A stretch of DNA of 64,000 nucleotides from RGIG2041 sp045652745 (lineage in GTDB: Bacteria > Bacillota > Clostridia > UBA1381 > UMGS1253), in the NCBI GenBank assembly GCA_045652745.1, contig JAZRUW010000003.1, forward strand, positions 16,828 to 80,827, written 5' to 3'. Below the pieces are notes generated by a model. It did no database searches. It saw only the letters and a program-made list of their open reading frames with translations, and was not told the origin of the DNA. The translations under genes and the position numbers were made by a program. This document shows, piece by piece, positions 25,043 through 33,367 of the stretch (its first letter is position 1; each line of letters opens with the position of its first letter).

Positions 25043-26005
25043 TTATAATTGTTTCTTTAAACGGATATCCTCATTCGCAAACTCGACCATTTCGTACTGC
25101 TCAAGCAAACGCGAACTGATACGATTAGAATACAAAGCCCCAATTTCATCGAGTGTTAAATTCGTATTTATGATTGTCGGCCGTTTCTGCATACCGCGCT
25201 CGTTGATTAGCTGGAACAAATAAGAAATGGTGTGTTGATTTATCGCTTCCGTCCCCAAATCATCAATAATCAACAATTCTGCATGCATAACACGTTCAAG
25301 TTCATTTTTGATGCCGGTGCTATCACCGCGATTGAACACATAATCTATATAATCCGCAAACAGCCGTACCGCACTTTTGTAAACAACATGCACATTCTTT
25401 TCCAAAAGCGCATTTGCGATGCACGAGGAAAGGAAGGTTTTTCCACATCCGGTATCGCCATAGAAAAGAAGGTTTGCATCGTTTGGAAACTCATTGACGA
25501 AATCTTTAGCCAAGCTCAAGTTTTCGCACATAAGTTCTTTGTTCTCTTCAGAAAACAACGAAAGATCGAAACGAGCAAAGTTCTGGTCTTGCAACATGGG
25601 TGCTATATCCGCGCGTTTTCTCGCCAGCTTTGCCGCCGCATTGCGCAAGCAATCACATGCTTTTCCTTCACAATATCCGGTATCCTCGCAAATTTTACAA
25701 TTGAAATGCAAATTCGTATAATCCCTTGTGAAGCCGAGCATCGCCAACCTTTGTTCGCGTTCTTTTGTAAGCTGTGCAATCTGAGACTTCATCCTTTCCG
25801 AAATAGATTTTGCCTCAGCCGGTTTTTCCAAAATCGACATCATTGCCTGTGCGCCAACGGTCTGCATTTGTGCGTCAAGTTCTTCCAATCGCGCATCCAG
25901 TGCGTACACCTGCGCCAGACGCTGCTCTCGTTCACGCTTATGCATCATGCGCTGCGTTTCATAATCTTTTAATATTTCTTCGTAAAGCGAACTTTCAAAA
26001 GCCAT
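25043..26005 (-). CDS. DnaC/DnaI-type helicase-loader ATPase
   Basis: A 320-residue AAA+ ATPase expected to load the replicative helicase DnaB/DnaC at origins and forks. The N-terminal third is helical and highly charged (about 1-95, possible coiled coil). A cysteine cluster CKICEDTGYCEGKACDC at about 105-121 matches the DnaI zinc module. The ATPase has Walker A GDTGCGKTF, Walker B LLIIDDLGTE, sensor-like INTNLTLDE and an arginine-finger region YSNRISSRLLE. It follows the dnaD-like gene by 2 nt, so the two are co-translated. Confidence 0.9.
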   Translation of the reverse strand: MAFESSLYEEILKDYETQRMMHKREREQRLAQVYALDARLEELDAQMQTVGAQAMMSILEKPAEAKSISERMKSQIAQLTKEREQRLAMLGFTRDYTNLHFNCKICEDTGYCEGKACDCLRNAAAKLARKRADIAPMLQDQNFARFDLSLFSEENKELMCENLSLAKDFVNEFPNDANLLFYGDTGCGKTFLSSCIANALLEKNVHVVYKSAVRLFADYIDYVFNRGDSTGIKNELERVMHAELLIIDDLGTEAINQHTISYLFQLINERGMQKRPTIINTNLTLDEIGALYSNRISSRLLEQYEMVEFANEDIRLKKQL

Positions 26006-26007
26006 GA

Positions 26008-26976
26008 TTACTCCTTTCCGATTTTACGACGGATTTTCTCTCGAGCTTTCCGCCTGATTTCATCATAATCATATTTATCCCCGCTGAAAACGGACGGTTT
26101 ACCTTTTGTCGATATCCCCGACCTTTCCTTTTTCACCGGAACATTTTCTTTTTTATATTCTTCCATATATTGCTGTGCCTGTTGCGGAGTCTTCACTCCT
26201 GACTGCACCCATGCGCAAAGCACCTTATCCATATAAGCCAAGGCAAGTTTACCGGTATTGTCCACCGTATAATCGAACGCAAACGCAAGCAACGCTTCAC
26301 TAACCCCCATCGCCATCCATCTACGCACAAACTCTTCTTCTTTGCTGGTTAAATTTCTGTTTTCGATGCCGAAAATCCGCTTTGCTTTATATGCATAGCT
26401 TCTTTTCTTATTCTCGTTTTCAATATGTTCCTGCGCCGCCTGCAATGTTACAATGCCTTCTTTTTGCCATGTAATTGCTACCTTTTCAATATAAGCCATG
26501 CTTTTTTTCCCGATACCGACACAGTATTCCAAAAGTTTTAAGATAACCTCCACGGGCATACCGAGCCAGTCATAAATGCCGTAAAGCGTCTCCGCAGCTG
26601 ATGCCGTAAGCATCTTGCCGAGCACCTGCTCTGCCGCCTGCATCAACATTTGAAGCTGTGTATCCGAACGAACACTCTGCGAAACTTCGACATTATTATA
26701 TTTAGGTTTGTCATTTTGCAACGCAAAAGTCACAATCGAGTTTTTGCTGACAAGCAAACACCCTCTACGCACTAAATCACGCAAGGCTTCCTGCACATAG
26801 TCTTTGTCGCCGAAAATTTCATAAAGTGCATCGCAGGCAACTTCACCGCCGTTTTCATCCGCGAGGCATTTTGCGTACAGATACACCTTTAAACTTGCAT
26901 CGCTTAAATCCAGCATATTCTCTTTTACAAACGTTTTATCCACCAGGAAAACCTTGTTTTTCATGTTATCCGTCAC
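26008..26976 (-). CDS. DnaD-domain replication initiation protein
   Basis: The 322-residue protein has a winged-helix-like N-terminal part (about 1-100) and two DnaD/DnaB_2-type domains, about 115-195 (ending YIEKVAITWQKEGI) and 205-275 (YMDKVLCAWVQSGVKT). These domains bind DNA and primosome partners. The C-terminus is basic (REKIRRKIGKE). The GTG at 26976 is chosen because an AGGGGGG SD is 7 nt upstream; an ATG at 26964 has no SD. It forms a two-gene operon with the helicase loader. Confidence 0.88.
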   Translation of the reverse strand: MTDNMKNKVFLVDKTFVKENMLDLSDASLKVYLYAKCLADENGGEVACDALYEIFGDKDYVQEALRDLVRRGCLLVSKNSIVTFALQNDKPKYNNVEVSQSVRSDTQLQMLMQAAEQVLGKMLTASAAETLYGIYDWLGMPVEVILKLLEYCVGIGKKSMAYIEKVAITWQKEGIVTLQAAQEHIENENKKRSYAYKAKRIFGIENRNLTSKEEEFVRRWMAMGVSEALLAFAFDYTVDNTGKLALAYMDKVLCAWVQSGVKTPQQAQQYMEEYKKENVPVKKERSGISTKGKPSVFSGDKYDYDEIRRKAREKIRRKIGKE

Positions 26977-27071
26977 AAAAACACCCCCCTTTAGACACGT
27001 TTATATACAATTATAACATAAAAGAAAGCAAAATGATAGTGAATTTTAATAATTTTTTCTCATTTTTTTGA

Positions 27072-27100
27072 TTGACAAAGCGTTTTTCATGTGTTATAAT
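27072..27100 (+). promoter_or_regulatory. Consensus promoter of tRNA-Arg(ACG)
   Basis: TTGACA (27072-27077), 17-nt spacer and TATAAT (27095-27100), both perfect, 22 nt upstream of the tRNA. Confidence 0.9.
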
Positions 27101-27122
27101 ATTTCACGTTGACAAAACAAAT

Positions 27123-27199
27123 GTGCCGCTAGCTCAGCTGGATAGAGCGTTTGACTACGGATCAAAAGGTCGGGAGTTCGAATCTTCTGCGGCACGCCA
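27123..27199 (+). tRNA. tRNA-Arg (anticodon ACG)
   Basis: Acceptor GTGCCGC pairs with the 3' GCGGCAC, discriminator G, encoded CCA. Anticodon stem TTTGA/TCAAA with loop CTACGGA gives ACG. This tRNA's A34 is normally converted to inosine by TadA, whose gene is the next one downstream. Confidence 0.97.
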
Positions 27200-27201
27200 T
27201 C

Positions 27202-27237
27202 AAAAATCCCGGTTACGAAAGTATCCGGGATTTTTTA
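27202..27237 (+). terminator. Terminator of tRNA-Arg(ACG)
   Basis: Arms aaaaatcccgg (27202-27212) and ccgggattttt (27225-27235) pair perfectly around a 12-nt loop and end in a T-run. Confidence 0.85.
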
Positions 27238-27282
27238 AATTATAATATGCTTGTGTTATACGGAAGAACTCTTTCATCATAG

Positions 27283-27360
27283 AAGGCACAGCAGCTTTTA
27301 GAACGCTATGCTGATTCCATTAGAGAATACACCGAAATCACGTCAAAAAGTTTAAAGTAA
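27283..27360 (+). pseudogene. Possible 3' end of a decayed gene
   Basis: A 25-codon open stretch ends in TAA at 27358-27360 and reads QQLLERYADSIREYTEITS near its end, which looks like the amphipathic C-terminal helix of a real protein. A stop lies immediately upstream at 27280 and there is no SD or start. It may be the leftover end of a lost gene. Apart from this, 27240-27382 holds only the weak SD of tadA. Confidence 0.25.
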
Positions 27361-27382
27361 ATACGATAAGTAGGTTTGATTT

Positions 27383-27838
27383 ATGGCATTTAACGAAAAA
27401 TTCATGTTAGCAGCACTCGAAGAAGCAAATCTTGCCGCTGTCAACGGCGAAGCACCCATCGGTGCCGTGGTTGTATACAAAAACAATATTATCGGCCGCG
27501 GGCACAATACGCGCGAAAACGAAAACAAAATATCCGGACATGCAGAAATCAATGCAATTGAAAACGCCGCAAAACATATAGGCAGTTGGCATTTGGATGG
27601 TTGTGACTTGTATGTAACATTAGAGCCTTGCGCGATGTGCGCAGGCGCAATCCTGCAAAGTCACATACGCAATCTGTATTTCGGCGCGCGCGACGAAAAA
27701 GCCGGTGCATGCGGTTCAAAGACTGATTTGTTTGTCCCTGGGTTATTTAATCACGAAACCGTTGTCTTCGGCGGTGTTCTTGAAAACGAATGCAGTAAAC
27801 TTTTAAAAGTTTTTTTCAACAAAATACGCAACAAATAA
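27383..27838 (+). CDS. tadA: tRNA-specific adenosine deaminase
   Basis: TadA deaminates A34 of tRNA-Arg(ACG) to inosine so that one tRNA reads CGU, CGC and CGA. The protein (151 residues) has the zinc-deaminase motifs GHAEINAI (His ligand and catalytic Glu) and EPCAMCAGAI (two Cys ligands), and NAPIGAV-like GEAPIGAVVV near 22-31. Its substrate tRNA is encoded just upstream in the same direction. The SD is weak. A bidirectional terminator overlaps its stop codon. Confidence 0.95.
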   Translation: MAFNEKFMLAALEEANLAAVNGEAPIGAVVVYKNNIIGRGHNTRENENKISGHAEINAIENAAKHIGSWHLDGCDLYVTLEPCAMCAGAILQSHIRNLYFGARDEKAGACGSKTDLFVPGLFNHETVVFGGVLENECSKLLKVFFNKIRNK

Positions 27839-27868
27839 AAGAGCGAAAGACATAACTTTCGCTCTTTT
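27837..27868. terminator. Bidirectional terminator between tadA and rnhA
   Basis: Arms aaaagagcgaaag (27837-27849) and ctttcgctctttt (27856-27868) are perfectly complementary, with A-runs on the left and T-runs on the right. It serves both converging genes and overlaps both stop codons. Confidence 0.88.
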
Positions 27869-28331
27869 ATGCTTCATAATTTTCATCTTCCAAAAGATTT
27901 TCGCTCATATATGCCGCCACGGCCAATTGATCACAACGTTCATTGTATTCGTGCCCGGCATGACCCTTCAGCCAATGAATTTCAACCTTGTGTTTTTCCA
28001 GCAATTCTAACAGTTGCTCCCACAAATCCGGATTTTTGGCCGGCTTTTTGTCTTTTTTGCGCCATCCGTTATCCCGCCAGCTGACAGCCCAGCCTTTTTC
28101 AATTGCTTCCGAAACATATTTAGAATCCGTATACAATTGAACGACACAGGGTTCTTTCAGCACGGAAAGTCCGACAATTACGCCAAGCAATTCCATGCGG
28201 TTATTTGTGGTGGTTTTATAGCCGGCAGAAATCACTTTTTCATGCCCGTTATAAACTAAAATCGCACCGTAGCCACCCGGACCGGGGTTGCCGCTGCAAG
28301 CACCGTCCGTATAGAGGAAGACTTCCTTCAT
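27867..28331 (-). CDS. rnhA: Ribonuclease HI
   Basis: Cleaves the RNA strand of RNA-DNA hybrids. The protein (154 residues, normal length) has all four carboxylates in context: YTDGACSGNPGPGG, NNRMEL, YTDSKYV and ERCDQLA, plus the basic handle region WRKKDKKPAKN and the WLKGHAGH loop. The ATG overlaps the folA stop as ATGA; SD GAGGAGGAAG. Last gene of tyrS-thyA-folA-rnhA. Confidence 0.96.
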   Translation of the reverse strand: MKEVFLYTDGACSGNPGPGGYGAILVYNGHEKVISAGYKTTTNNRMELLGVIVGLSVLKEPCVVQLYTDSKYVSEAIEKGWAVSWRDNGWRKKDKKPAKNPDLWEQLLELLEKHKVEIHWLKGHAGHEYNERCDQLAVAAYMSENLLEDENYEA

Positions 28332-29089
28332 ACCTCTTCCTCCTCCATCTCGCTTTCATCAAAAGGCGCATCCAAAATTGCTTTTGCTTCCGCATACTGT
28401 GTAGAACTCACATAGATGAAAACGCCCAAATTCGAGCCGCCACAAGCCAGTTTTGCAACCGCACTCGAGCCGCCGAAACGCTTGAAAGCAACGATACCGC
28501 AAGACTGCAGAAGTGAAATTTTCACATCGGCATCAAACTCATCTGCATACCAACCAAGTTGCACGCAAGAAATATTTTCAATTATTTCCTGCGCCGGCAT
28601 TGGACAAACATCCATATTTTCATAAACTGTAAAGCAAAAGCCCAGGCCGTTTTCTTCTTGAGACTCTCCGACATTGCTCATACGCCAGTTTTCAAGCAAG
28701 TCCAGGTTTTCCATATAGGTATCCACGTCAAATTCGCCGTCCACCTTTGTAACCAGTGCTTCAGCGCAATACGGCAAAAATGCTTTATAAATGCTTTCGC
28801 CGCCAATGACAAATGCATCCTTTGCTTCCGGCAGCGCCAGTACCTCTTCAGCGCTATGACAAACAACGACGCCCTCCGGCGCATATGCTTCATCGCGTGT
28901 TAAAACGATATTCACTCTGTCCTTGAGCGGTTTTCCGCCCGGTAAGGATTCAAGTGTTTTTCTGCCCATAATTACAGCATGCCCGAGCGTCTTTTCTTTA
29001 AAATACATTAAATCCGCGCGTAAGCGCCACGGAATTGCCCCGTCTTTACCAATACCGAAATTTTTATCTGCCGCTACAATCAGTTTCAT
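28328..29089 (-). CDS. folA: Dihydrofolate reductase fused to a C-terminal DUF2007-like domain
   Basis: Reduces dihydrofolate to tetrahydrofolate, regenerating the cofactor used up by ThyA. Residues 1-158 form a DHFR domain: AADKNFGIGKDGAIPW, the Asp in ADLMYFK, GRKTLESLPGG, NIVLTRD, FVIGGESIY. The protein (253 residues) is about 90 longer than a normal DHFR. Residues about 176-242 (DADVKISLLQSCGI, CGGSNLGVFIYVSS, AEAKAIL) resemble DUF2007, a small ACT-like putative signalling domain; the end is very acidic. The ATG at 29089 is 7 nt from GAGG. Overlaps rnhA by 4 nt. Confidence 0.9.
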   Translation of the reverse strand: MKLIVAADKNFGIGKDGAIPWRLRADLMYFKEKTLGHAVIMGRKTLESLPGGKPLKDRVNIVLTRDEAYAPEGVVVCHSAEEVLALPEAKDAFVIGGESIYKAFLPYCAEALVTKVDGEFDVDTYMENLDLLENWRMSNVGESQEENGLGFCFTVYENMDVCPMPAQEIIENISCVQLGWYADEFDADVKISLLQSCGIVAFKRFGGSSAVAKLACGGSNLGVFIYVSSTQYAEAKAILDAPFDESEMEEEEV

Positions 29090-29098
29090 AGTCAAACC

Positions 29099-29926
29099 TC
29101 AAATCGCCACCGGAATTTTTCCGATTTTCTCACCGGTCTCATAATTTTCAAGAACAAAATCATCCACGGTAAAATCATAGAAATTCTTGATTTCCGGATT
29201 GATTTTCAACGTCGGCGCCGCATGTGTCGGCCGCTGTATCAATTCTCTTACAATATCCATATGTCTGTCATAGATATGTGCATCCGCAATGACATGTACG
29301 AATTCACCCGGTTCTAAATCCGAAACCTGAGCAAACATCATCACAAGCGCTGCATACTGACAAACATTCCAAGCATTTGCAGCCAAAATATCCTGGGAAC
29401 GCTGATTTAAAATCGCATTGAGTTTTCCATCTGCTACGTTAAAAGTCATAGAGTAAGCACACGGATAAAGCGCCATTTCCGACAAATCCGCATGGTTATA
29501 CAAATTTGTCATGATACGACGGCTCGAAGGATTATGTTTTAAATCATACAGCACACGGTCGACCTGGTCAAACTCGCCTTCTTTATATTGATGTTTCACA
29601 CCGAGCTGATAGCCATACGCTTTACCGATGCTTCCGTTTTCATCCGCCCAGCTATCCCAGATATGGGTTGCTAAATCGTGAATATTATTTGACTTCTTCT
29701 GCCAAATCCACAAAATTTCATCGATTGCACCTTTAAAATTAATCGGGCGTAATGTTAAAAGCGGAAATTCTTTTTGTAAGTCATATCGGTTTACAACACA
29801 GAATTTTTTTCTGGTATATGCAGGCGTACCGTCCTCCCAGTGTGGACGCACCTTATCATTACAATCCGTGCCGTTTTCCAAAACGTCCTTGCACATCCGG
29901 ATAAAAATTTCATCCGTCATACTCAT
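29099..29926 (-). CDS. thyA: Thymidylate synthase
   Basis: Methylates dUMP to dTMP using methylene-tetrahydrofolate. The 275-residue protein is of the type found as ThyA in Bacillus subtilis: LYPCAYS holds the catalytic Cys156, QRSQDILAANAWNVCQYA binds dUMP, and HIYDRHMD is conserved near the C-terminus. The end GKIPVAI matches the family's flexible tail. SD GAGGG is 6-7 nt from the ATG. Directly upstream of folA (9-nt gap), pairing the enzyme with its cofactor recycler. Confidence 0.96.
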   Translation of the reverse strand: MSMTDEIFIRMCKDVLENGTDCNDKVRPHWEDGTPAYTRKKFCVVNRYDLQKEFPLLTLRPINFKGAIDEILWIWQKKSNNIHDLATHIWDSWADENGSIGKAYGYQLGVKHQYKEGEFDQVDRVLYDLKHNPSSRRIMTNLYNHADLSEMALYPCAYSMTFNVADGKLNAILNQRSQDILAANAWNVCQYAALVMMFAQVSDLEPGEFVHVIADAHIYDRHMDIVRELIQRPTHAAPTLKINPEIKNFYDFTVDDFVLENYETGEKIGKIPVAI

Positions 29927-29939
29927 ACAAATCCCTCGC

Positions 29940-31169
29940 TTACTCTATCGTAATTCTTTGGAATACTTTCTTGCCTTTCTTAACAACTATACCGTCGCCG
30001 GCAAGACGCGCTGCTTCAATCACCAAAGCCGCATCTGTTACCTTTTCGCCGTCAAGGCTGATGCCGCCCTGCTGTACAAGACGTCTGCCTTCCGCTTTAG
30101 ACGGAATCAACTGTGCCGCCAAAAGCAAATCCAAAATGCCAATACTGTCGCCGACTTCAATTGCATTCAACGCTGTAGACGGCATATTGGCCGCATCTCC
30201 GCCGCCAAATACAGCTTCTGCTGCCGCACTCACTTTATCTGCCTCTTCTTTGCCGTGCACAAGGGTTGTTACCTCGTACGCAAGAAGCTTCTTTGCTTTA
30301 TTCAGTTCCTGACCCTCAAGTTTAGCGAGTTCGTTGATTTCTTCCATCGGTACGAACGTAAGAAGTTTCAAGCACTTAATGACATCCGCATCATCTACAT
30401 TTCTCCAATACTGGTAGAAATCATACGGCGTAGTCTTTACCGGGTCAAGCCACACCGCACCGCTTTGCGTCTTACCCATCTTCTTGCCTTCACTGTTGGT
30501 CAGAAGCGTAAAGGTCATACCGTAAACCTGCTTTTGATCTTTACGTCTGCAAAGGTCAATACCGCCAAGGATGTTGCTCCACTGGTCATCACCGCCGAGC
30601 TCCATCTTACAATCATATTTGCGCGAGAGCATTAAGAAGTCATAGCTCTGCATTAACATATAGTTAAACTCTAAGAAAGAAAGACCCTTTTCAAGTCTTT
30701 GCTTAAAGCACTCCGCCGTCAGCATCTTATTTACCGAAAAACATGCGCCGATATCGCGCAAGAAATCAACATAGTTGAGTTCCAGAAGCCAATCTGCATT
30801 GTTGACCATAATGGCTTTGTCGTCCGAAAAATCAACCACGCTGGAAAGTTGCTTTTTAAAGCACTCGCAGTTATGCTCAATTGTTTCTTTTGTCATCATC
30901 TGGCGCATATCCGTTCTGCCGGACGGGTCGCCGACCATGCCGGTACCGCCACCGACAAGTGCAATCGGTCTGTGCCCTGCAAGCTGCATGTGGCGCATTA
31001 CCACCATCTGCAGAAAATGACCGACATGCAAACTGTCCGCCGTCGGGTCAAAGCCGATATAAAACGTTACCTTCTCTTTGCCGAGAAGTTCTCTGATTTC
31101 AGCTTCATGTGTTGTCTGCGCAATCAAACCGCGCTCTAAAAGTACGTCATAAACATTTCTTTCACTCAT
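29940..31169 (-). CDS. tyrS: Tyrosyl-tRNA synthetase
   Basis: Charges tRNA-Tyr. The 409-residue protein has the class I motifs HVGH (48-51) and KMGKT, the tyrosine pocket motif YIGFDPTADSLH and GGDDQWSNI, and a C-terminal S4 RNA-binding domain (GRRLVQQGGISLDGEKV). No T-box leader is visible: only about 125 nt separate it from the divergent gene. First gene of the tyrS-thyA-folA-rnhA run. Confidence 0.97.
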   Translation of the reverse strand: MSERNVYDVLLERGLIAQTTHEAEIRELLGKEKVTFYIGFDPTADSLHVGHFLQMVVMRHMQLAGHRPIALVGGGTGMVGDPSGRTDMRQMMTKETIEHNCECFKKQLSSVVDFSDDKAIMVNNADWLLELNYVDFLRDIGACFSVNKMLTAECFKQRLEKGLSFLEFNYMLMQSYDFLMLSRKYDCKMELGGDDQWSNILGGIDLCRRKDQKQVYGMTFTLLTNSEGKKMGKTQSGAVWLDPVKTTPYDFYQYWRNVDDADVIKCLKLLTFVPMEEINELAKLEGQELNKAKKLLAYEVTTLVHGKEEADKVSAAAEAVFGGGDAANMPSTALNAIEVGDSIGILDLLLAAQLIPSKAEGRRLVQQGGISLDGEKVTDAALVIEAARLAGDGIVVKKGKKVFQRITIE

Positions 31170-31201
31170 GATTATTCAACTCCAAAATAGATTCAAACGA
31201 A

Positions 31202-31230
31202 ATTTTACCATATAAACAAATAAAAATCAA
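31202..31230 (-). promoter_or_regulatory. Putative promoter of tyrS-thyA-folA-rnhA
   Basis: Minus-strand TTGATT (31225-31230), 17-nt spacer, TAAAAT (31202-31207), about 35 nt upstream of tyrS. Confidence 0.45.
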
Positions 31231-31296
31231 CCTTTCATTTGATTTTGCTTTGCTTTTTTGAGGTTTTATGTTAAAATAGATGGCAGGTGATGAAAA

Positions 31297-32040
31297 ATGA
31301 AGGAAAAAATATATACAATACCCGTAAACGAAGCATTTGATGAAACGGACGGATGTCCTTTTTGCACTATGATTCGTAAACTCGAAAACGCACGCGTAAA
31401 GTACATGCTCGGTCCCGCAATGATGGAGCCGGACATTCGCGTTTTGACCAACAAAGACGGCTTTTGTAAGCAACACTACGAAATGTTATTTAAACAAGAA
31501 AACAAGTTAAGTCTTGCATTGGTTTTGCAAACGCATCTGGAGGAAATCATCCAAAATCTTTCCTCCCGCGCCGACCAGTTGCCTGCGAACATTTCTAAAA
31601 AGAAGAGCATCTTTAAAAAGTCGGATTCGAGTCTGTACGGCACGGCGCTTCTGCTCTCCCGCGCCACCGGCGGCGTAACGAAAAATTGTGTTATATGCAA
31701 CCATGTAGAAGAAACCTTTTCCAGATATGTCGACACAATGTTTTATATGTGGAAAAATGATAATGCATTTAAAGAAAAATTTTCTAAAACAAAGTGCTTT
31801 TGTTTAGAACACTACGGGCTTTTAGCCAAAAGTGCAACGAAATTTTTAGACGATGCCGATGCTTTAGAATTTTTAAAGCATCTTACCCGCATCGAACAGA
31901 CACATTTAAACGAATTAAAATCAGACATTGACCGATTTATATTGAAGTTTGACTATCGCAATAAAGACTTGCCATGGGAAAACGCAAAGGATGCACCCAA
32001 ACGCACCCTTGTCACTCTTTCAGGCGCAGAAATCGAATAA
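31297..32040 (+). CDS. DUF6062 family protein with two Cys/His clusters
   Basis: The 247-residue protein matches a Clostridia family of unknown function (DUF6062): the opening KIYTIPVNEAFDETDGCPFC and GPAMMEPDIR are typical. Two similar metal-site-like modules are visible, CPFC ... CKQH (about 20-55) and CVIC ... CLEH (about 132-170), each C-x2-C followed by C-x2-H, suggesting a tandem zinc-binding fold. No signal peptide or membrane segment. SD AGGTGA precedes the ATG. It is a single-gene unit with a terminator, between tyrS and a membrane protein. Function unknown. Confidence 0.8.
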   Translation: MKEKIYTIPVNEAFDETDGCPFCTMIRKLENARVKYMLGPAMMEPDIRVLTNKDGFCKQHYEMLFKQENKLSLALVLQTHLEEIIQNLSSRADQLPANISKKKSIFKKSDSSLYGTALLLSRATGGVTKNCVICNHVEETFSRYVDTMFYMWKNDNAFKEKFSKTKCFCLEHYGLLAKSATKFLDDADALEFLKHLTRIEQTHLNELKSDIDRFILKFDYRNKDLPWENAKDAPKRTLVTLSGAEIE

Positions 32041-32048
32041 TACAAAAC

Positions 32049-32078
32049 AGCATCCGCAACTTTTGCTGCGGATGCTTT
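32049..32078. terminator. Terminator after the DUF6062 gene
   Basis: Arms agcatccgca (32049-32058) and tgcggatgct (32067-32076) with an 8-nt loop, flanked by A and T residues. It can serve both the DUF6062 gene and the converging membrane-protein gene. Confidence 0.75.
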
Positions 32079-32081
32079 AAA

Positions 32082-32588
32082 TTACCACTTTTTACCGTAA
32101 TATAAATACATATGATACACAACCGTGCCAACTGCATAAATTCCGAGTGCCCAGAATACAACGTGGAATGACTTAACAATGTTTTTCAAAAAACCGATTA
32201 CAACCGGTGCACTTTCCATCGGCAGCCAACGTGTATAGAACGCAAAGTTCACATAGAAGCTGATCGCCGCAGCTGCCAAGAACGCATGTCCGTAGTTTCT
32301 TGCACGTTCTCTCACCTGCAGTTTCGCAAGTTTGCTTTCCGGCTTGATTCTGTCAAACAAAGAAATCACATAACAGCCGATACTTAAAATCACAAACAAG
32401 ATAAAAGCAATAAGCATAATCAGATTATAGTTTCCGATTGCTGCAGCGCCAAACTCACCTCTTGCAACGCGGTACATCAGATAACAAGCCAAAAGGCCAA
32501 CCATCGCTCCGCCGAAACTAATGAGCATTCTGTTCGAAATTTTTTCCTGGCGCTCTGCTTTGGAACAGTTGTAAAATGTTTTCTTCAT
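32082..32588 (-). CDS. Small four-helix membrane protein, unknown function
   Basis: A 168-residue protein with a cytoplasmic-looking basic N-terminus (KKTFYNCSKAERQEK) and four hydrophobic segments near 22-44, 56-82, 98-118 and 133-160. I do not recognise the family. It is the last gene of prmA-rsmE and lies 32 nt downstream of rsmE with a good SD, so it is probably co-transcribed with them. No catalytic motif is visible. Confidence 0.7.
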   Translation of the reverse strand: MKKTFYNCSKAERQEKISNRMLISFGGAMVGLLACYLMYRVARGEFGAAAIGNYNLIMLIAFILFVILSIGCYVISLFDRIKPESKLAKLQVRERARNYGHAFLAAAAISFYVNFAFYTRWLPMESAPVVIGFLKNIVKSFHVVFWALGIYAVGTVVYHMYLYYGKKW

Positions 32589-32620
32589 TTGGGTCTTTCC
32601 TCCTATATCTGCTATTCAGC

Positions 32621-33358
32621 TTACAATTCAAATTCGTAATTCATCATGGACACAACCGCCTCACCGGCTGTCTCCGTGCGCAATATGCGCGAACCGAGCG
32701 TCACCGGTCGAATCCCGTTTTTCAACGCAAGTTCAATTTCCTGCGGTGCAAAACCGCCTTCCGGACCTATGATAAACGCCGCATCTTTCAAAGCTTGTGC
32801 ATCGCGAAGCAGCGTTTTAAGCGTAACATCACGCTCATTTTCATATGGTATAAACGCAAGAGAATACTGACCGAGCATTTTTACGGCCTCTGCAAAAGTA
32901 ACGGGAGTTTCTACTTGAGGCAGTATGCCGCGCCCCGATTGCTTCGCCGCAGCTTTTGCAACAGATTGCCAACGTTCGACTTTTTTCTCTGCATCTGCTT
33001 CACTATTTAATTTTACAACACATCGCTCGGAAATGCAAGGAATAATTTTATAAATTCCGAGTTCTGTACATTTTTGAATCACATATTCCATCTTGGATGC
33101 CTTGGGCAAACATTGAAAAAGCGTGATTTTAACGCGGCTTTCTGCCGGAGAAGGTTTCTTTTCGAGAATTCTGGCCGTTAAAAAATTCTTTTCTGTTTTT
33201 TCTATTTCAGCCTCATAATCCATGCCCTCGCCGTCACACACAGTCAAACAATCTCCGACCTGCATGCGAAGCACGCGCAAAATATGTTTTGCCTCTTCTC
33301 CGTCCAGCAGAATGGTCGAATCTGTAATATTTTCTTTTTCAGCAAAAAACTTCGGCAT
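32621..33358 (-). CDS. rsmE: 16S rRNA (uracil-1498-N3)-methyltransferase
   Basis: RsmE is a SPOUT methyltransferase acting on U1498 in the decoding centre. The 245-residue protein has a PUA-like N-terminal barrel (HILRVLRMQVGD) and the knot motifs LPKASKMEYVIQKCTELG, FIIGPEGGF and LGSRILRTETA. It is directly downstream of prmA (9-nt gap), a standard Firmicutes pair. Confidence 0.95.
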   Translation of the reverse strand: MPKFFAEKENITDSTILLDGEEAKHILRVLRMQVGDCLTVCDGEGMDYEAEIEKTEKNFLTARILEKKPSPAESRVKITLFQCLPKASKMEYVIQKCTELGIYKIIPCISERCVVKLNSEADAEKKVERWQSVAKAAAKQSGRGILPQVETPVTFAEAVKMLGQYSLAFIPYENERDVTLKTLLRDAQALKDAAFIIGPEGGFAPQEIELALKNGIRPVTLGSRILRTETAGEAVVSMMNYEFEL

Positions 33359-33367
33359 AATTTACCC

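Noticed and set aside
31170..31296. T-box leader for tyrS
   Set aside because: The spacer is too short and lacks the T-box sequence and antiterminator.
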